Shown: positions 45,622-54,400 of the stretch, piece by piece
How the letters are laid out: every line of letters begins with the position of its first letter
Numbering within the stretch: the stretch's first letter is position 1
Assembly (NCBI RefSeq): GCF_900105615.1
Contig: NZ_LT630003.1
Coordinates: 2,604,001 to 2,668,000 of the forward strand
Source of the DNA: Lacrimispora sphenoides JCM 1415
GTDB taxonomy: Bacteria; Bacillota; Clostridia; Lachnospirales; Lachnospiraceae
Reading direction: 5' to 3'
DNA: 64,000 nucleotides
Made by a program: the position numbers and the translations under genes
The notes under the pieces: model-generated
What the model was told of the DNA's origin: nothing
Database searches by the model: none
Seen by the model: only the letters and a program-made list of their open reading frames with translations

Positions 45622-45930
45622 TCATATTCCATATGCAGAAATATCTATGTATCCGTCCTCAGTCACCTCTATTCCTTCCGATATAAGAAGTTCTCTTTGA
45701 ATAGCTGCATCTCTTTTATCCGTGATTGAAATTTTGCCTTTGGAGTTAATGATCCGGTGCCATGGGAGGTTGTACTTCTCAGACATAGAATGAAGTATCC
45801 TGACTACCTGCCTCGCACCTCTGGTATTTCCTGCAAGTCTTGCAACCCGTCCATAGCTCATAACTCTCCCATATGGTATTCCCTTTATTATTACTAGGAC
45901 TTCCTCAGTAAACTGTGTCATATCAAACAA
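45622..45930 (-). CDS. Alkyltransferase-like protein (ATL)
   Basis: A 102-residue protein of the Ada/MGMT C-terminal-domain family. The region IPYGRVMSYGRVARLAGN is the helix-turn-helix and the active-site position reads Pro56-Trp57-His58-Arg59 instead of PCHR, so the alkyl-accepting Cys is Trp. ATLs bind O6-alkylguanine without repairing it and pass the lesion to nucleotide excision repair. No nearby uvr gene. Confidence 0.92.
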   Translation of the reverse strand: MFDMTQFTEEVLVIIKGIPYGRVMSYGRVARLAGNTRGARQVVRILHSMSEKYNLPWHRIINSKGKISITDKRDAAIQRELLISEGIEVTEDGYIDISAYGI

Positions 45931-46273
45931 ATCTCCTTATCACTTGGCATGTCCTTCAATATCGGACGTATCCTCGCCTATGTTTTTATCTTCCTCTGTT
46001 TCAATTTCATGATTATGACCTATAAACTGCGTTTATTACCGGCACTCAAATTATATCATATTTTTCGAGTTAATGAAATGCATCCCTCAGCTGTATTACC
46101 TAAATCCTACAAAACTCCAGACTGCAATTTCATACAGATGTATTAATAAAATTTTCTATGAGATAGCCATTACAGAGAAAAATACAGCATTTGACTTGCA
46201 AACAGAAATTTTAAGAACTATAATTTTATATTGTTTGCAGATGAAACAAAATACAGCTACAGGAGGGATGATT
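45931..46273. other. Intergenic region upstream of the ClC gene
   Basis: The ClC reading frame is open through most of this stretch but lacks coding signals before 46274. A 65-codon open frame from 45949 has no ribosome binding site. No promoter consensus was clear. Confidence 0.4.
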
Positions 46274-47857
46274 ATGCAGACTGAATGTCACACGGTAAAG
46301 AATACCATCAATCGTTACCGAAGTTTTCGCTATGCTCTAATATTGGAAGGAATTGCTGTTGGTGCAATTTCAGGCGTTATTGTTGTGCTTTTCCGGTATC
46401 TCCTGACCTATGCGGAGAAATTGCTTAATATAGTTTTAAACTATGGAAAAGATCACATATGGGTGATACCGGTGTGGTTTGTTTTTTTGGCAGCCGCAGC
46501 TTTTGTTGTTGCAATGCTGTTGAAATGGGAATCCTTTATATCCGGAAGTGGGATTCCCCAGGTAGAAGGTGAGATGATGGGGGAATTAGACCCCTGTTGG
46601 TGGAAAGTTCTGATCGCAAAGATGGGCGGTGGTCTTCTTTCCATTGGGTGCGGTCTGTCACTGGGAAGAGAGGGGCCAAGTATTCAGCTGGGTGCAATGG
46701 CTGCAAAGGGCTTGTCGCGCCTGACCAAAAGAGCCAGAACAGAGGAGAAGCTTCTAATTACATGCGGGGCCAGCGCCGGACTTTCTGCTGCATTTAATGC
46801 TCCCATTGCCGGTGTTCTATTCTCCTTGGAAGAGGTTCACAAGCATTTTTCACCGGAACTGCTTTTATCTACTATGGCTTCCTCCATTACAGCTGATTTC
46901 GTATCCAGAAATGTGTTTGGTCTTCAGCCGGCTTTTAATTTTCAGATCAGCACCATGATGCCTTTATCAACATATGGCCATGTAATTCTCTTCGGGGTAA
47001 TCCTGGGCGCTATGGGAGTTCTTTATAACAACTGCCTTTCCATGACTCAGGATTTGTATATGAGAATCCGGGTTCAGGCAGTCCGGGTTCAGATACCATT
47101 TTTACTGGCTGGAATTTTCGGTTTTACCTACCCATATGTACTAGGCGGAGGTCATTCTCTGGTGGAAACACTGACCAGTAGCCAGATGGTACTTGGGGCA
47201 TTGATCGTACTTCTGATCGCTAAATTCAGTTTTTCCATGTTAAGCTTTGGCTGCGGTGCACCGGGTGGAATCTTTCTTCCTCTTCTGGTAATCGGAGCAT
47301 TAAGCGGAAGTATTTATTACCATGCAGCTGGATTGGTAACCGGTTCCTTAAACGGACTTTTGGACAATTTTATCATTTTGGGAATGACAGGTTGTTTTTC
47401 TGCCATTGTCCGCTCTCCTATCACCGGGGTCATTCTGATCAGTGAGATGACCGGCAGCTTCTCTCATTTGCTGACACTGTCCATGGTTGCCCTGGTGGCC
47501 TACATCATCCCCGATATGTTTCATACGGCTCCCGTCTATGACCAGCTTCTTCACCGGTTACTGGCAAAGATGAAACCGGAAATTCATTCTTCTCTTAGCA
47601 GAGAAAAGGTACTGGTAGAAGGAATGATATTTCACGGAAGTGATGCAGATGGACAGAAGGTTTCCGAGATCGACTGGCCCCAGACATGTCTGCTGGTATC
47701 GCTTATGAGGGGCGAAGCGGAGTTTGTTCCGCGGGGAAATACAACATTATCGGCCGGAGATAAGATCGTAATCCTGTGCGATGAATCCGCTCAGGGGAAA
47801 ATCCACAGAATCCTGCAGGAAATATGCGAAACAGTAAAAATATCTTCTCAAAAATAA
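46274..47857 (+). CDS. ClC-family chloride channel/antiporter with TrkA-C domain
   Basis: A 527-residue membrane protein. GSGIPQVEG, GREGPSIQLG (with the gating Glu) and GAPGGIFLPLL form the chloride-selectivity regions, so this is probably an H+/Cl- antiporter. The last 90 residues (VEGMIFHGSDADGQKVSEI; RGNTTLSAGDKIVILC) form a TrkA-C/RCK-C regulatory domain. The frame is open from 46073, but AGGAGGG at 46261-46267 selects ATG 46274 (ATG 46268 is too close). Confidence 0.92.
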   Translation: MQTECHTVKNTINRYRSFRYALILEGIAVGAISGVIVVLFRYLLTYAEKLLNIVLNYGKDHIWVIPVWFVFLAAAAFVVAMLLKWESFISGSGIPQVEGEMMGELDPCWWKVLIAKMGGGLLSIGCGLSLGREGPSIQLGAMAAKGLSRLTKRARTEEKLLITCGASAGLSAAFNAPIAGVLFSLEEVHKHFSPELLLSTMASSITADFVSRNVFGLQPAFNFQISTMMPLSTYGHVILFGVILGAMGVLYNNCLSMTQDLYMRIRVQAVRVQIPFLLAGIFGFTYPYVLGGGHSLVETLTSSQMVLGALIVLLIAKFSFSMLSFGCGAPGGIFLPLLVIGALSGSIYYHAAGLVTGSLNGLLDNFIILGMTGCFSAIVRSPITGVILISEMTGSFSHLLTLSMVALVAYIIPDMFHTAPVYDQLLHRLLAKMKPEIHSSLSREKVLVEGMIFHGSDADGQKVSEIDWPQTCLLVSLMRGEAEFVPRGNTTLSAGDKIVILCDESAQGKIHRILQEICETVKISSQK

Positions 47858-47983
47858 AGTAAGCTGTTGATAGCTTATTGAATAATCACATCGTCATTTG
47901 AATTCAGAATATCTTCCATTCGCATCACGCAACGCCCTATATCTTTTTTCGATGACTATATACGAGAAAATTGTTACCTCTAT

Positions 47984-48042
47984 AAAAAATTGCACCCCTT
48001 TCGCCTAACATGTTATCACATGCCTAACTTTTGGGGTGCAAT
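47984..48042 (-). terminator. Terminator of the VOC gene (acid-sugar operon)
   Basis: ATTGCACCCC (47989-47998) pairs with GGGGTGCAAT (48033-48042), with CATG/CATG inside; the minus strand continues into TTTTTATAG. It lies 46 bp past the VOC stop. Confidence 0.8.
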
Positions 48043-48088
48043 TAAAAATGAGGTTGATTTCGTTGTGTTGATTCAATTGGTTTTGCCG

Positions 48089-48436
48089 TTACTTTTGCAT
48101 AATATGGATGGCAAAGCCGCCAAACTCACCGTCTAAATAGACATTCTTCAGTTTGCCTTCCTCGGAATATGCTGCTGTATCCATGTTAAAGGAGAAGCCT
48201 TTCTCTTTTAACTCTTCTGCGGCAGCGGTCAAATCAGGTGTACGCATAGCTATATGGCCGTTTGCCCCCAGGAATGGAGCCTTCATACACTCGAAGTAAG
48301 GACCGCCGAATTCGGACTTTTGTCCATGACGAGGCTCCAGGTTAAACATCATGCTCAGAAGCTGAGCCAGTCTTTCTGCCTCCTCAGCATTTGGGGTATT
48401 GATGCCGATATGCTCCAGTTCAAATTTATTATCCAT
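48089..48436 (-). CDS. VOC-family protein like the KDPG-aldolase C-terminal domain
   Basis: A 115-residue vicinal-oxygen-chelate protein: ELEHIGINTPNAEEAERLAQ, SEFGGPYFECMKAPFLGANG and EFGGFAIHIMQK. From memory this pattern is that of the VOC domain fused to some Firmicutes KDPG/KHG aldolases, here as a stand-alone protein. It lies at the end of the acid-sugar cluster, 121 bp after the permease gene, consistent with a role on a 2-keto-3-deoxy acid. Confidence 0.75.
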   Translation of the reverse strand: MDNKFELEHIGINTPNAEEAERLAQLLSMMFNLEPRHGQKSEFGGPYFECMKAPFLGANGHIAMRTPDLTAAAEELKEKGFSFNMDTAAYSEEGKLKNVYLDGEFGGFAIHIMQK

Positions 48437-48557
48437 AATTATACCTCTTTCTCATAATGTCGGATGATTATCCGTTTTATATAAAGTCGGATATTTTTTT
48501 GATACACATTGAATGCATTTGGTCACTGCTTGCCATTCATTTAAGTAATTTGGAATC

Positions 48558-49838
48558 TTACATTGGGAACAATAGCAAAGCTCCGGCAGTTAAAGCAAGC
48601 AGGCGGATAAAGTACATGGGAATTGTGTATTTCCAAAACTCTATTAGATTGTACTTACCAATTCCCATTACCATAGCTGGCATACCGTCAATTGGTAAGA
48701 AATGGCCATTCCAGCCCGAAACTACAATTGCAGCAGCTGCTGCTGTTGGATTTAGGCCCAAGCTCATGCAGGTAGCAATAGCCATCGGTGCAAATACATA
48801 CACAGTACCTATAGTGGATCCTGTAAGGGTTGCAAGTACACTTGTTAACATACAGAAAACAAAGATCAGGATGAAAGGATTGATATTAGTGCCAAGCATA
48901 TTAGCTACAGTTTCGCCAACTAAAGCAGTTAAGCCTGTACTGCCTAGAGCATCAGCAACGCCGATGACGCCGGCAGACATCAAAATAATCGGAGCACCAA
49001 TGTTGTTACGAATTTCATCGAAATTCAGAACACCGATAGCTAAAACCAGACATGCAGATAAACCTGGTACCATATATCCTGCATCGCCAACTTTACTTTG
49101 AAGAATCATACCAACAACAGCTGCAATAAAGGCTGCATATGTTGTATTTTCTTTCCATTTTGGTAAATCGTAAACTGTTTCATTAGACTTATCAGCGTCA
49201 AGTTCTGTATCTTCAACATTTTTGTTAGGTAGAACTTTATAACCAATTAAAGCCCATACTACATAAGCTAATGAAAGTATTAAATTTACAATAGAGAATT
49301 TTGCTAAGGAAACGCTGGTAATACCTGAACCAGCAGCTCCTAAAACAGCAATAACAATCCCATATTGTAATGTGACATTTACAGGAATTAGCGGATGGTT
49401 AGCTGCGAAACCAGCGGCAGCAATAACTTTACCACGTGGTAACTTGTCAGTATACTGTATCGTAGATAATATACCTAAAGTAAGAACATAGAATGCAGTT
49501 GAGCCCGTGCCAAAGATACTGCTAGCCAACATAACGATAATAAATAACAGTATATATGCCTTAAATCCACCTTTGTTAGCCATATTCAAAATTGTTTTTC
49601 TGAAAGTGCCAATAAGGCTGGTTTTTTGAAGAGCGGCTACGATTGCCATGAAAGAGGCAAGCATAATAATGGTAGCGTTAGAAAAACCGCCGAAAGCAGT
49701 CTTGATATCGGTTATTCCAAAAAGAACCATTAGCAGACATGCGAGAATTGGAGGTGCGCCGAACGGAAGTTTTTCTGTCATGATTAAAATAATCATGAAT
49801 GCAGTGATAGCAATGGCAATAATCATTGGGATAGTCAT
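48558..49838 (-). CDS. SLC13/DASS-type carboxylate permease
   Basis: A 426-residue transporter with about eleven helices. Features include MLASFMAIVAALQKTSLIGTF, GFAANHPLIPVNVTLQYG and CMLTSVLATLTGSTIGTVYV, a pseudo-symmetric two-half structure as in divalent-anion/sodium symporters. The frame is open from 49889, but GAGGAG upstream of ATG 49838 gives MTIPMIIAI. It probably imports the carboxylate substrate of the neighbouring enzymes. Confidence 0.85.
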   Translation of the reverse strand: MTIPMIIAIAITAFMIILIMTEKLPFGAPPILACLLMVLFGITDIKTAFGGFSNATIIMLASFMAIVAALQKTSLIGTFRKTILNMANKGGFKAYILLFIIVMLASSIFGTGSTAFYVLTLGILSTIQYTDKLPRGKVIAAAGFAANHPLIPVNVTLQYGIVIAVLGAAGSGITSVSLAKFSIVNLILSLAYVVWALIGYKVLPNKNVEDTELDADKSNETVYDLPKWKENTTYAAFIAAVVGMILQSKVGDAGYMVPGLSACLVLAIGVLNFDEIRNNIGAPIILMSAGVIGVADALGSTGLTALVGETVANMLGTNINPFILIFVFCMLTSVLATLTGSTIGTVYVFAPMAIATCMSLGLNPTAAAAAIVVSGWNGHFLPIDGMPAMVMGIGKYNLIEFWKYTIPMYFIRLLALTAGALLLFPM

Positions 49839-49949
49839 TTGATTGAACTCCTCTCTGTTATACAGGATTATTTTTTGCATTTGGGACATTATATCAATTC
49901 AATCGTTCTGTTTGGTAAAATGCGTGTACAGTGTATATACCATACAATA

Positions 49950-51044
49950 TCAGGCTTCTTTCCTTGCATGAACCATAAGGATGGCATAATCTATGGCATT
50001 GACCAGGCTCAGCTCGCTGGAACGTCCGCTGCCTGCAAGGTCGATGCCGGTACCATGGTCCACGCTGGCTCGAATGATAGGCAGACCCAGGGTTACATTC
50101 ACACCTTCGACAGCCTCCCAGTGCTTTTCCTCACGGTTATAAACAAAGCCTTTCACCTTTAAAGGGATATGACCTTGATCGTGGTACATGGCCACAACGA
50201 TGTCATACCATCCGCCCAGTGCCTTAGAGAACACGGTATCGGGAGGAGTAGGCTTCTTTTCAGGGATCATGATGCCCTCAGCCATGGCAGCCTCGATGGC
50301 AGGCTGTATTTCTTTGACTTCCTCCCAACCAAACATGCCGTTCTCACCACAATGAGGATTCAGCCCTGCAACGCCAATTTTAGGTTCTTTAATTCCCAGT
50401 GCTTTACAGCCTTCGTTGGCAATGCGGATGCAATCCAGGACACGATCTTTCTTGACACGGTCACAAGCTTCTCGTAAAGACACATGAGTGGAAACATGGA
50501 CGACCCGCAGATCGCCGTGAGCCAGCATCATGGTGTACTTAGGGGTGTCCGTGTAATCAGCATAAATCTCGGTATGGCCTGAGTAGTGGTGGCCAGCCAT
50601 GTTTATGGCTTCCTTGCTCAGAGCATTGGTAACCGTAGCATCGATCTGGCCATCCAGAGCCAGCTGAATAACTTTTACAACGTACTGGAAAGCTGCCTCG
50701 CCGCCCAGAGCACAGGCTCCCACGCCAAAAGGCTCAGGTACATCCAGTCTGGAGGTATCCGGAATTTCGTCTTCAGGAATCAGCTTCAAATCCATTAAGT
50801 CGATGGTACCATAGGTATACTTGCCTTCGGCGGGTGCGGATACCACATTCAGCTCCAGATGAATGCCGTGAACTTTCCCGGCCACCTTCAGAGCGTAACG
50901 CATGGAAGTCTCGTCGCCTACTACTAAGGGTTTACAACGCTGGTAGATATCTTCATCTGCCAGTGCACGAACAGTTATTTCCGGACCATTTCCAAAGGGG
51001 TCCCCCATAGAAATGCCTATCACAGGTTTAAATTTCATACTCAT
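49950..51044 (-). CDS. pdxA2: PdxA2-type 4-phospho-acid dehydrogenase
   Basis: A 364-residue protein of the PdxA family: GISMGDPFGNGPEITVRAL at the start, AGHHYSGHTEIYADY and MYHDQGHIPLK carrying the metal-binding His. Genes of this type next to a DUF1537 kinase encode D-threonate or D-erythronate 4-phosphate dehydrogenase, which oxidises and decarboxylates the 4-phospho acid to dihydroxyacetone phosphate. The pairing with the kinase at 54401 makes this more likely than pyridoxine biosynthesis. It is 1 bp from the lyase gene. Confidence 0.85.
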   Translation of the reverse strand: MSMKFKPVIGISMGDPFGNGPEITVRALADEDIYQRCKPLVVGDETSMRYALKVAGKVHGIHLELNVVSAPAEGKYTYGTIDLMDLKLIPEDEIPDTSRLDVPEPFGVGACALGGEAAFQYVVKVIQLALDGQIDATVTNALSKEAINMAGHHYSGHTEIYADYTDTPKYTMMLAHGDLRVVHVSTHVSLREACDRVKKDRVLDCIRIANEGCKALGIKEPKIGVAGLNPHCGENGMFGWEEVKEIQPAIEAAMAEGIMIPEKKPTPPDTVFSKALGGWYDIVVAMYHDQGHIPLKVKGFVYNREEKHWEAVEGVNVTLGLPIIRASVDHGTGIDLAGSGRSSELSLVNAIDYAILMVHARKEA

Positions 51045-51045
51045 A

Positions 51046-51954
51046 TTAACACATCCCTTTGTCGGCGTTTTCCTTCAAAACTTGTTTTAGTGCGGTGGCG
51101 CCTTCGTCGCATAAGTAGTTGAATGGACGGCGGCAGTCGCCTACAGGATAACCAAGCAGAGAAACAGCCTTTTTAACAACCGTGTTCGGATTGCCATATT
51201 TGAATACGGCACGGAAGGAGGCGATGGAGTCTTGGGCAGCTTTTGCCTCTTCAAGCTTACCAGCCTTGAACAGTTCATAAATAGATGCCAGAACATGAGG
51301 GTATACGTTTGCACATCCTGCGATGCCGCCTGCACCTCCTGCCTCCAGGCAAGGCAGAATCAGTGAATCGTTTCCGGACAAAACACGGAAGTCTTTATCT
51401 AAGTCCTTTGTAAGGTTGATGTAGGCAAGTAAGTTATCCCAGTCACCGCTGGAATCTTTGGCGCCCATGATGATGTCCACATCTTTAGCCAGTTTTGCAA
51501 CGGTTTCAGGAAGTAATTTGTTGCCTGTGCGTGCAGGGATGTTGTACAGCACGATTGGAATGTCTACATGCTTGGCAATTTCCACGTAATGGTCGTAAAG
51601 CTCTTTTTGTGAAGCAAGCGCAAAGCTGGGGGTGATAATGGATAACACGTCGGCACCAAGCTCCTGCGCTTTCCTGCTGATACGAATGGTGTCAGACGTA
51701 GAAATGCAGCCGGTACCTGCGTATACCGGAACGCGATGCTTTACTTGATCGATTGTAGCTTCCAGAACCTCAATTTTTTCATTTTCACTTAGGATGTACC
51801 CTTCGCCGTTGGTTCCAAACGGGAACAGGCCATGGACGCCGCCCTCCAACATGCGTTCAATCTGGTTTCCCAGCTCCTTCCGATTGATCGATTCATCGGG
51901 ATTCATCGGGGTCAGAATCGGCGGGATAATGCCTTTTAAATCAACATTCTTCAT
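51046..51954 (-). CDS. DapA/NanA-family aldolase
   Basis: A 302-residue (beta/alpha)8 lyase of the dihydrodipicolinate synthase/N-acetylneuraminate lyase superfamily. FGTNGEGYILSENEKIE holds the pyruvate-binding loop, VLYNIPARTGN the catalytic Tyr and GAKDSSGDWDNL the Schiff-base Lys. In this context a pyruvate-releasing lyase for a 2-keto-3-deoxy acid is more likely than lysine biosynthesis. ATG 51954 follows AAAGGAGAG; the frame is open from 51981. Confidence 0.85.
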   Translation of the reverse strand: MKNVDLKGIIPPILTPMNPDESINRKELGNQIERMLEGGVHGLFPFGTNGEGYILSENEKIEVLEATIDQVKHRVPVYAGTGCISTSDTIRISRKAQELGADVLSIITPSFALASQKELYDHYVEIAKHVDIPIVLYNIPARTGNKLLPETVAKLAKDVDIIMGAKDSSGDWDNLLAYINLTKDLDKDFRVLSGNDSLILPCLEAGGAGGIAGCANVYPHVLASIYELFKAGKLEEAKAAQDSIASFRAVFKYGNPNTVVKKAVSLLGYPVGDCRRPFNYLCDEGATALKQVLKENADKGMC

Positions 51955-51986
51955 AATAACTCTCTCCTTTTTTATTTGCATAATAA

Positions 51987-53150
51987 TTATAGGATTTCTA
52001 AGTACAGATTTCTTGCATCTTCTGCAGTTACAAGACGCATATTATTTACCAGCAAGCGCTGCACTTGCATACCAGCCTCTACTAAACCATCCAGATCCTC
52101 GGGTGGAACGCCGAATTCCTTTAAGCTGGTTGGAATTTCTAAATGACGTACGATCCGCTCAAGCTGCCCAATCAGCCATTCTGCCTTTTCAGCCGCTGTC
52201 TGGCAGATTGTTTCGGTGTCATGGCAGCAGCGTTCATAGGCCTGAGCAAAACGTTCCTGACAGACAGGTGCATTGAAACGCATAACCGGAGCAAGTAAGA
52301 TTGCATTGGAAACGCCGTGGGCAATGTGATACTTTCCGCCCAATGGATAACTTAGGGCATGTACCGCTGTGGTACCGGAAGCTGTGATTGCAATACCGGC
52401 ATAGAATGCAGCAATCTGCATCTTGTTCTTCGCTTCCATTGCCTCGGGATCATCACAGGCAGGGATAATATTGTTCAAAATCAGATCAAGCGCTTCCATG
52501 GCAAAGGTGTCTGAGAATGGATTAGCCTTTTTGCTGGTGTAGCACTCAATGGCGTGAGCTAAGGCATCCACGCCGGTAGCGGCAGCGATCGGTTTAGGTA
52601 AATTTTTAATCATGCGGGCATCTAAAATCACATAATTGGCAATCATATTTTCATTTACTATGCCAACTTTCAGCTCTTTTTCCGGAACTGCGACAATGGC
52701 ATTTGGAGTTACCTCCGCACCGGTGCCGGCAGTGGTGGGAACCAGAATTGTTGGGACACACCTTTTTGCACGCCCCGGCTCATCCAGTAGTTCCTTTACA
52801 CCGTATTCATCGGTTACAAGCACGCTGGCCAGCTTGGCAGCATCCAAAACACTGCCGCCGCCGCAGGCTATAATCATATCTGCGCCGCTTGCCTTGAATT
52901 GATCAACAATATTCTGCACGGCTATATAGGACGGCTCTGACGGAATCTCGTCCAGTACATAGTAATCTGCTCCCGCAGCCTTTACTGCTGCTTCCGGCAA
53001 ATCAAACAGTCCGGAGGCATGTATTCCCTTGTCAGTAAACATGGCTACACGTTCAACTTGATGAATCTTTAGGATTGCGGTAATATTGTCTATTGAGTTT
53101 TCGCCGCCGTAAACGGCATGGGGCAATTTTACATTGTATACAGTCTGCAT
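51987..53150 (-). CDS. Iron-containing alcohol dehydrogenase
   Basis: A 387-residue group III ADH. The NAD-binding CGGGSVLDAAKLAS, VPTTAGTGAEVTPNA and metal-binding GVDALAHAIECYTS and HALSYPLGGKYHIAHG are present. It would oxidise an alcohol or reduce the aldehyde produced by the aldolase. Same operon, 32 bp before the lyase gene. Confidence 0.92.
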   Translation of the reverse strand: MQTVYNVKLPHAVYGGENSIDNITAILKIHQVERVAMFTDKGIHASGLFDLPEAAVKAAGADYYVLDEIPSEPSYIAVQNIVDQFKASGADMIIACGGGSVLDAAKLASVLVTDEYGVKELLDEPGRAKRCVPTILVPTTAGTGAEVTPNAIVAVPEKELKVGIVNENMIANYVILDARMIKNLPKPIAAATGVDALAHAIECYTSKKANPFSDTFAMEALDLILNNIIPACDDPEAMEAKNKMQIAAFYAGIAITASGTTAVHALSYPLGGKYHIAHGVSNAILLAPVMRFNAPVCQERFAQAYERCCHDTETICQTAAEKAEWLIGQLERIVRHLEIPTSLKEFGVPPEDLDGLVEAGMQVQRLLVNNMRLVTAEDARNLYLEIL

Positions 53151-53205
53151 CTGACATCACTCCTTCTGGTAACCATTTAGTAAAAGACTTCCTTGTGGCT
53201 GTTGC

Positions 53206-54369
53206 TTATTTTGTGCCCTCGCCGGAGGTAGGGTTGTACACGCCGACGAACTCACGCTTTGCGCCGATGACATCTTCTTCGGTGAAGCTAACGTATTTGA
53301 TGCACTTACGGGTGTACGCTGCGTATGTCAGATGCAAACTGCCATCGGTGCTCTGCATCAGGTAAGGGTACTCGTACTGCTTGTTGTTTGTTTTATTCTC
53401 CTCACCGATGTATCCCTCGCCGCGTTCCATCAAGCGGATTAATGGGAAAGTAAGACCGCCGTCTTCAGACAGTGCCACAGCAACAGGGCAACGCAGCCCC
53501 GGCCATGCAGCTTTGCCTGGAACGGGTGCTGGAGTGGCGGTGGGGTTATATGCCACAGCAACACGGCCGCTTTTGGTACGGATAGCACTAATAGAGGAAT
53601 TATTGTTAGGCAGAGGTGTCGGTTTCGGCTCTGACCAGGTTTCGCCCCAGTCCAGAGATTCGCTGCGGTAGACATTGTCAGCCTCACGGCTTCGCATGAA
53701 AGCTGCAAGGTGCCCATCATCAAGCTCCACAACGGTGGGATGAACACGGCCACGGCTGCCCGGCATCTCTACCATACGCCAGGATTTGCCCTGGTCATCA
53801 GAAATCTGAAATACGCTGGGGTCACCGGACAGACCTTCCTCAGAGTCGGTGCATAGCCAGTTGCCAAATATCCAGCGGCCATTTTTCAGGATCTGAATCG
53901 GCTGGCGGCAGAAGCTGCCCTCTCTTTGGAAGACGGTTTCATAGCCGCCCCAGGTCAGGCCGCCATCAAAGCTCTTCTGGCATCTGATTTGAGAGGTGAA
54001 CTGCATGTTGTCTTTGCCCTCAATGCGGTCCAGCTGCGCGGTGTACATACACCAAACAGCACCGTCAGGGCCATTGAATAAAGATGGATTCTGCTCGCTG
54101 CGCTTTGGGTCACCGGAAACGGAGACCGGCGACCTCCATCGTTCGGCCCCCTTGGGAAGGCGGGCACATACAATATGTACGTCGGCTTCTCCTTCATAAG
54201 TTCCAGCAAACCAGCAGCACAGCATGTCGCCGTTTGGCAGTTCCAGCATGGCAGGAGAATGGCATGTGGCAAAAGGGCCGGGAGGAACCATGGATTCCAC
54301 AGTACCCATTTCTTCGTTGCGGTAGATACGACCGTCTAAAGTCAAACCGGCGAGAGTAGGATAGTTCAT
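53206..54369 (-). CDS. Sialidase-fold (BNR repeat) protein
   Basis: A 387-residue six-bladed beta-propeller of the BNR/sialidase superfamily. Four Asp-box motifs are visible (SFDGGLTWGG, SDDQGKSWRM, SLDWGETWSE, SEDGGLTFPL). It has no signal peptide, so it is cytoplasmic, unlike secreted sialidases. The sialidase Arg triad cannot be confirmed by eye. It sits between the kinase and the alcohol dehydrogenase, so its substrate is probably the imported acid or a glycoside of it. Confidence 0.8.
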   Translation of the reverse strand: MNYPTLAGLTLDGRIYRNEEMGTVESMVPPGPFATCHSPAMLELPNGDMLCCWFAGTYEGEADVHIVCARLPKGAERWRSPVSVSGDPKRSEQNPSLFNGPDGAVWCMYTAQLDRIEGKDNMQFTSQIRCQKSFDGGLTWGGYETVFQREGSFCRQPIQILKNGRWIFGNWLCTDSEEGLSGDPSVFQISDDQGKSWRMVEMPGSRGRVHPTVVELDDGHLAAFMRSREADNVYRSESLDWGETWSEPKPTPLPNNNSSISAIRTKSGRVAVAYNPTATPAPVPGKAAWPGLRCPVAVALSEDGGLTFPLIRLMERGEGYIGEENKTNNKQYEYPYLMQSTDGSLHLTYAAYTRKCIKYVSFTEEDVIGAKREFVGVYNPTSGEGTK

Positions 54370-54400
54370 AATTTATACCTCCAGTTCATATTTTGATCTT

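Noticed and set aside
45949..46146. 65-codon frame before the ClC gene
   Set aside because: No ribosome binding site and overlapping the upstream part of another frame; no recognisable family.
51046..51954. Lysine-pathway DapA
   Set aside because: The family cannot be separated by eye, but the gene lies in a carboxylate operon with no other lysine genes, so a catabolic lyase is more likely.
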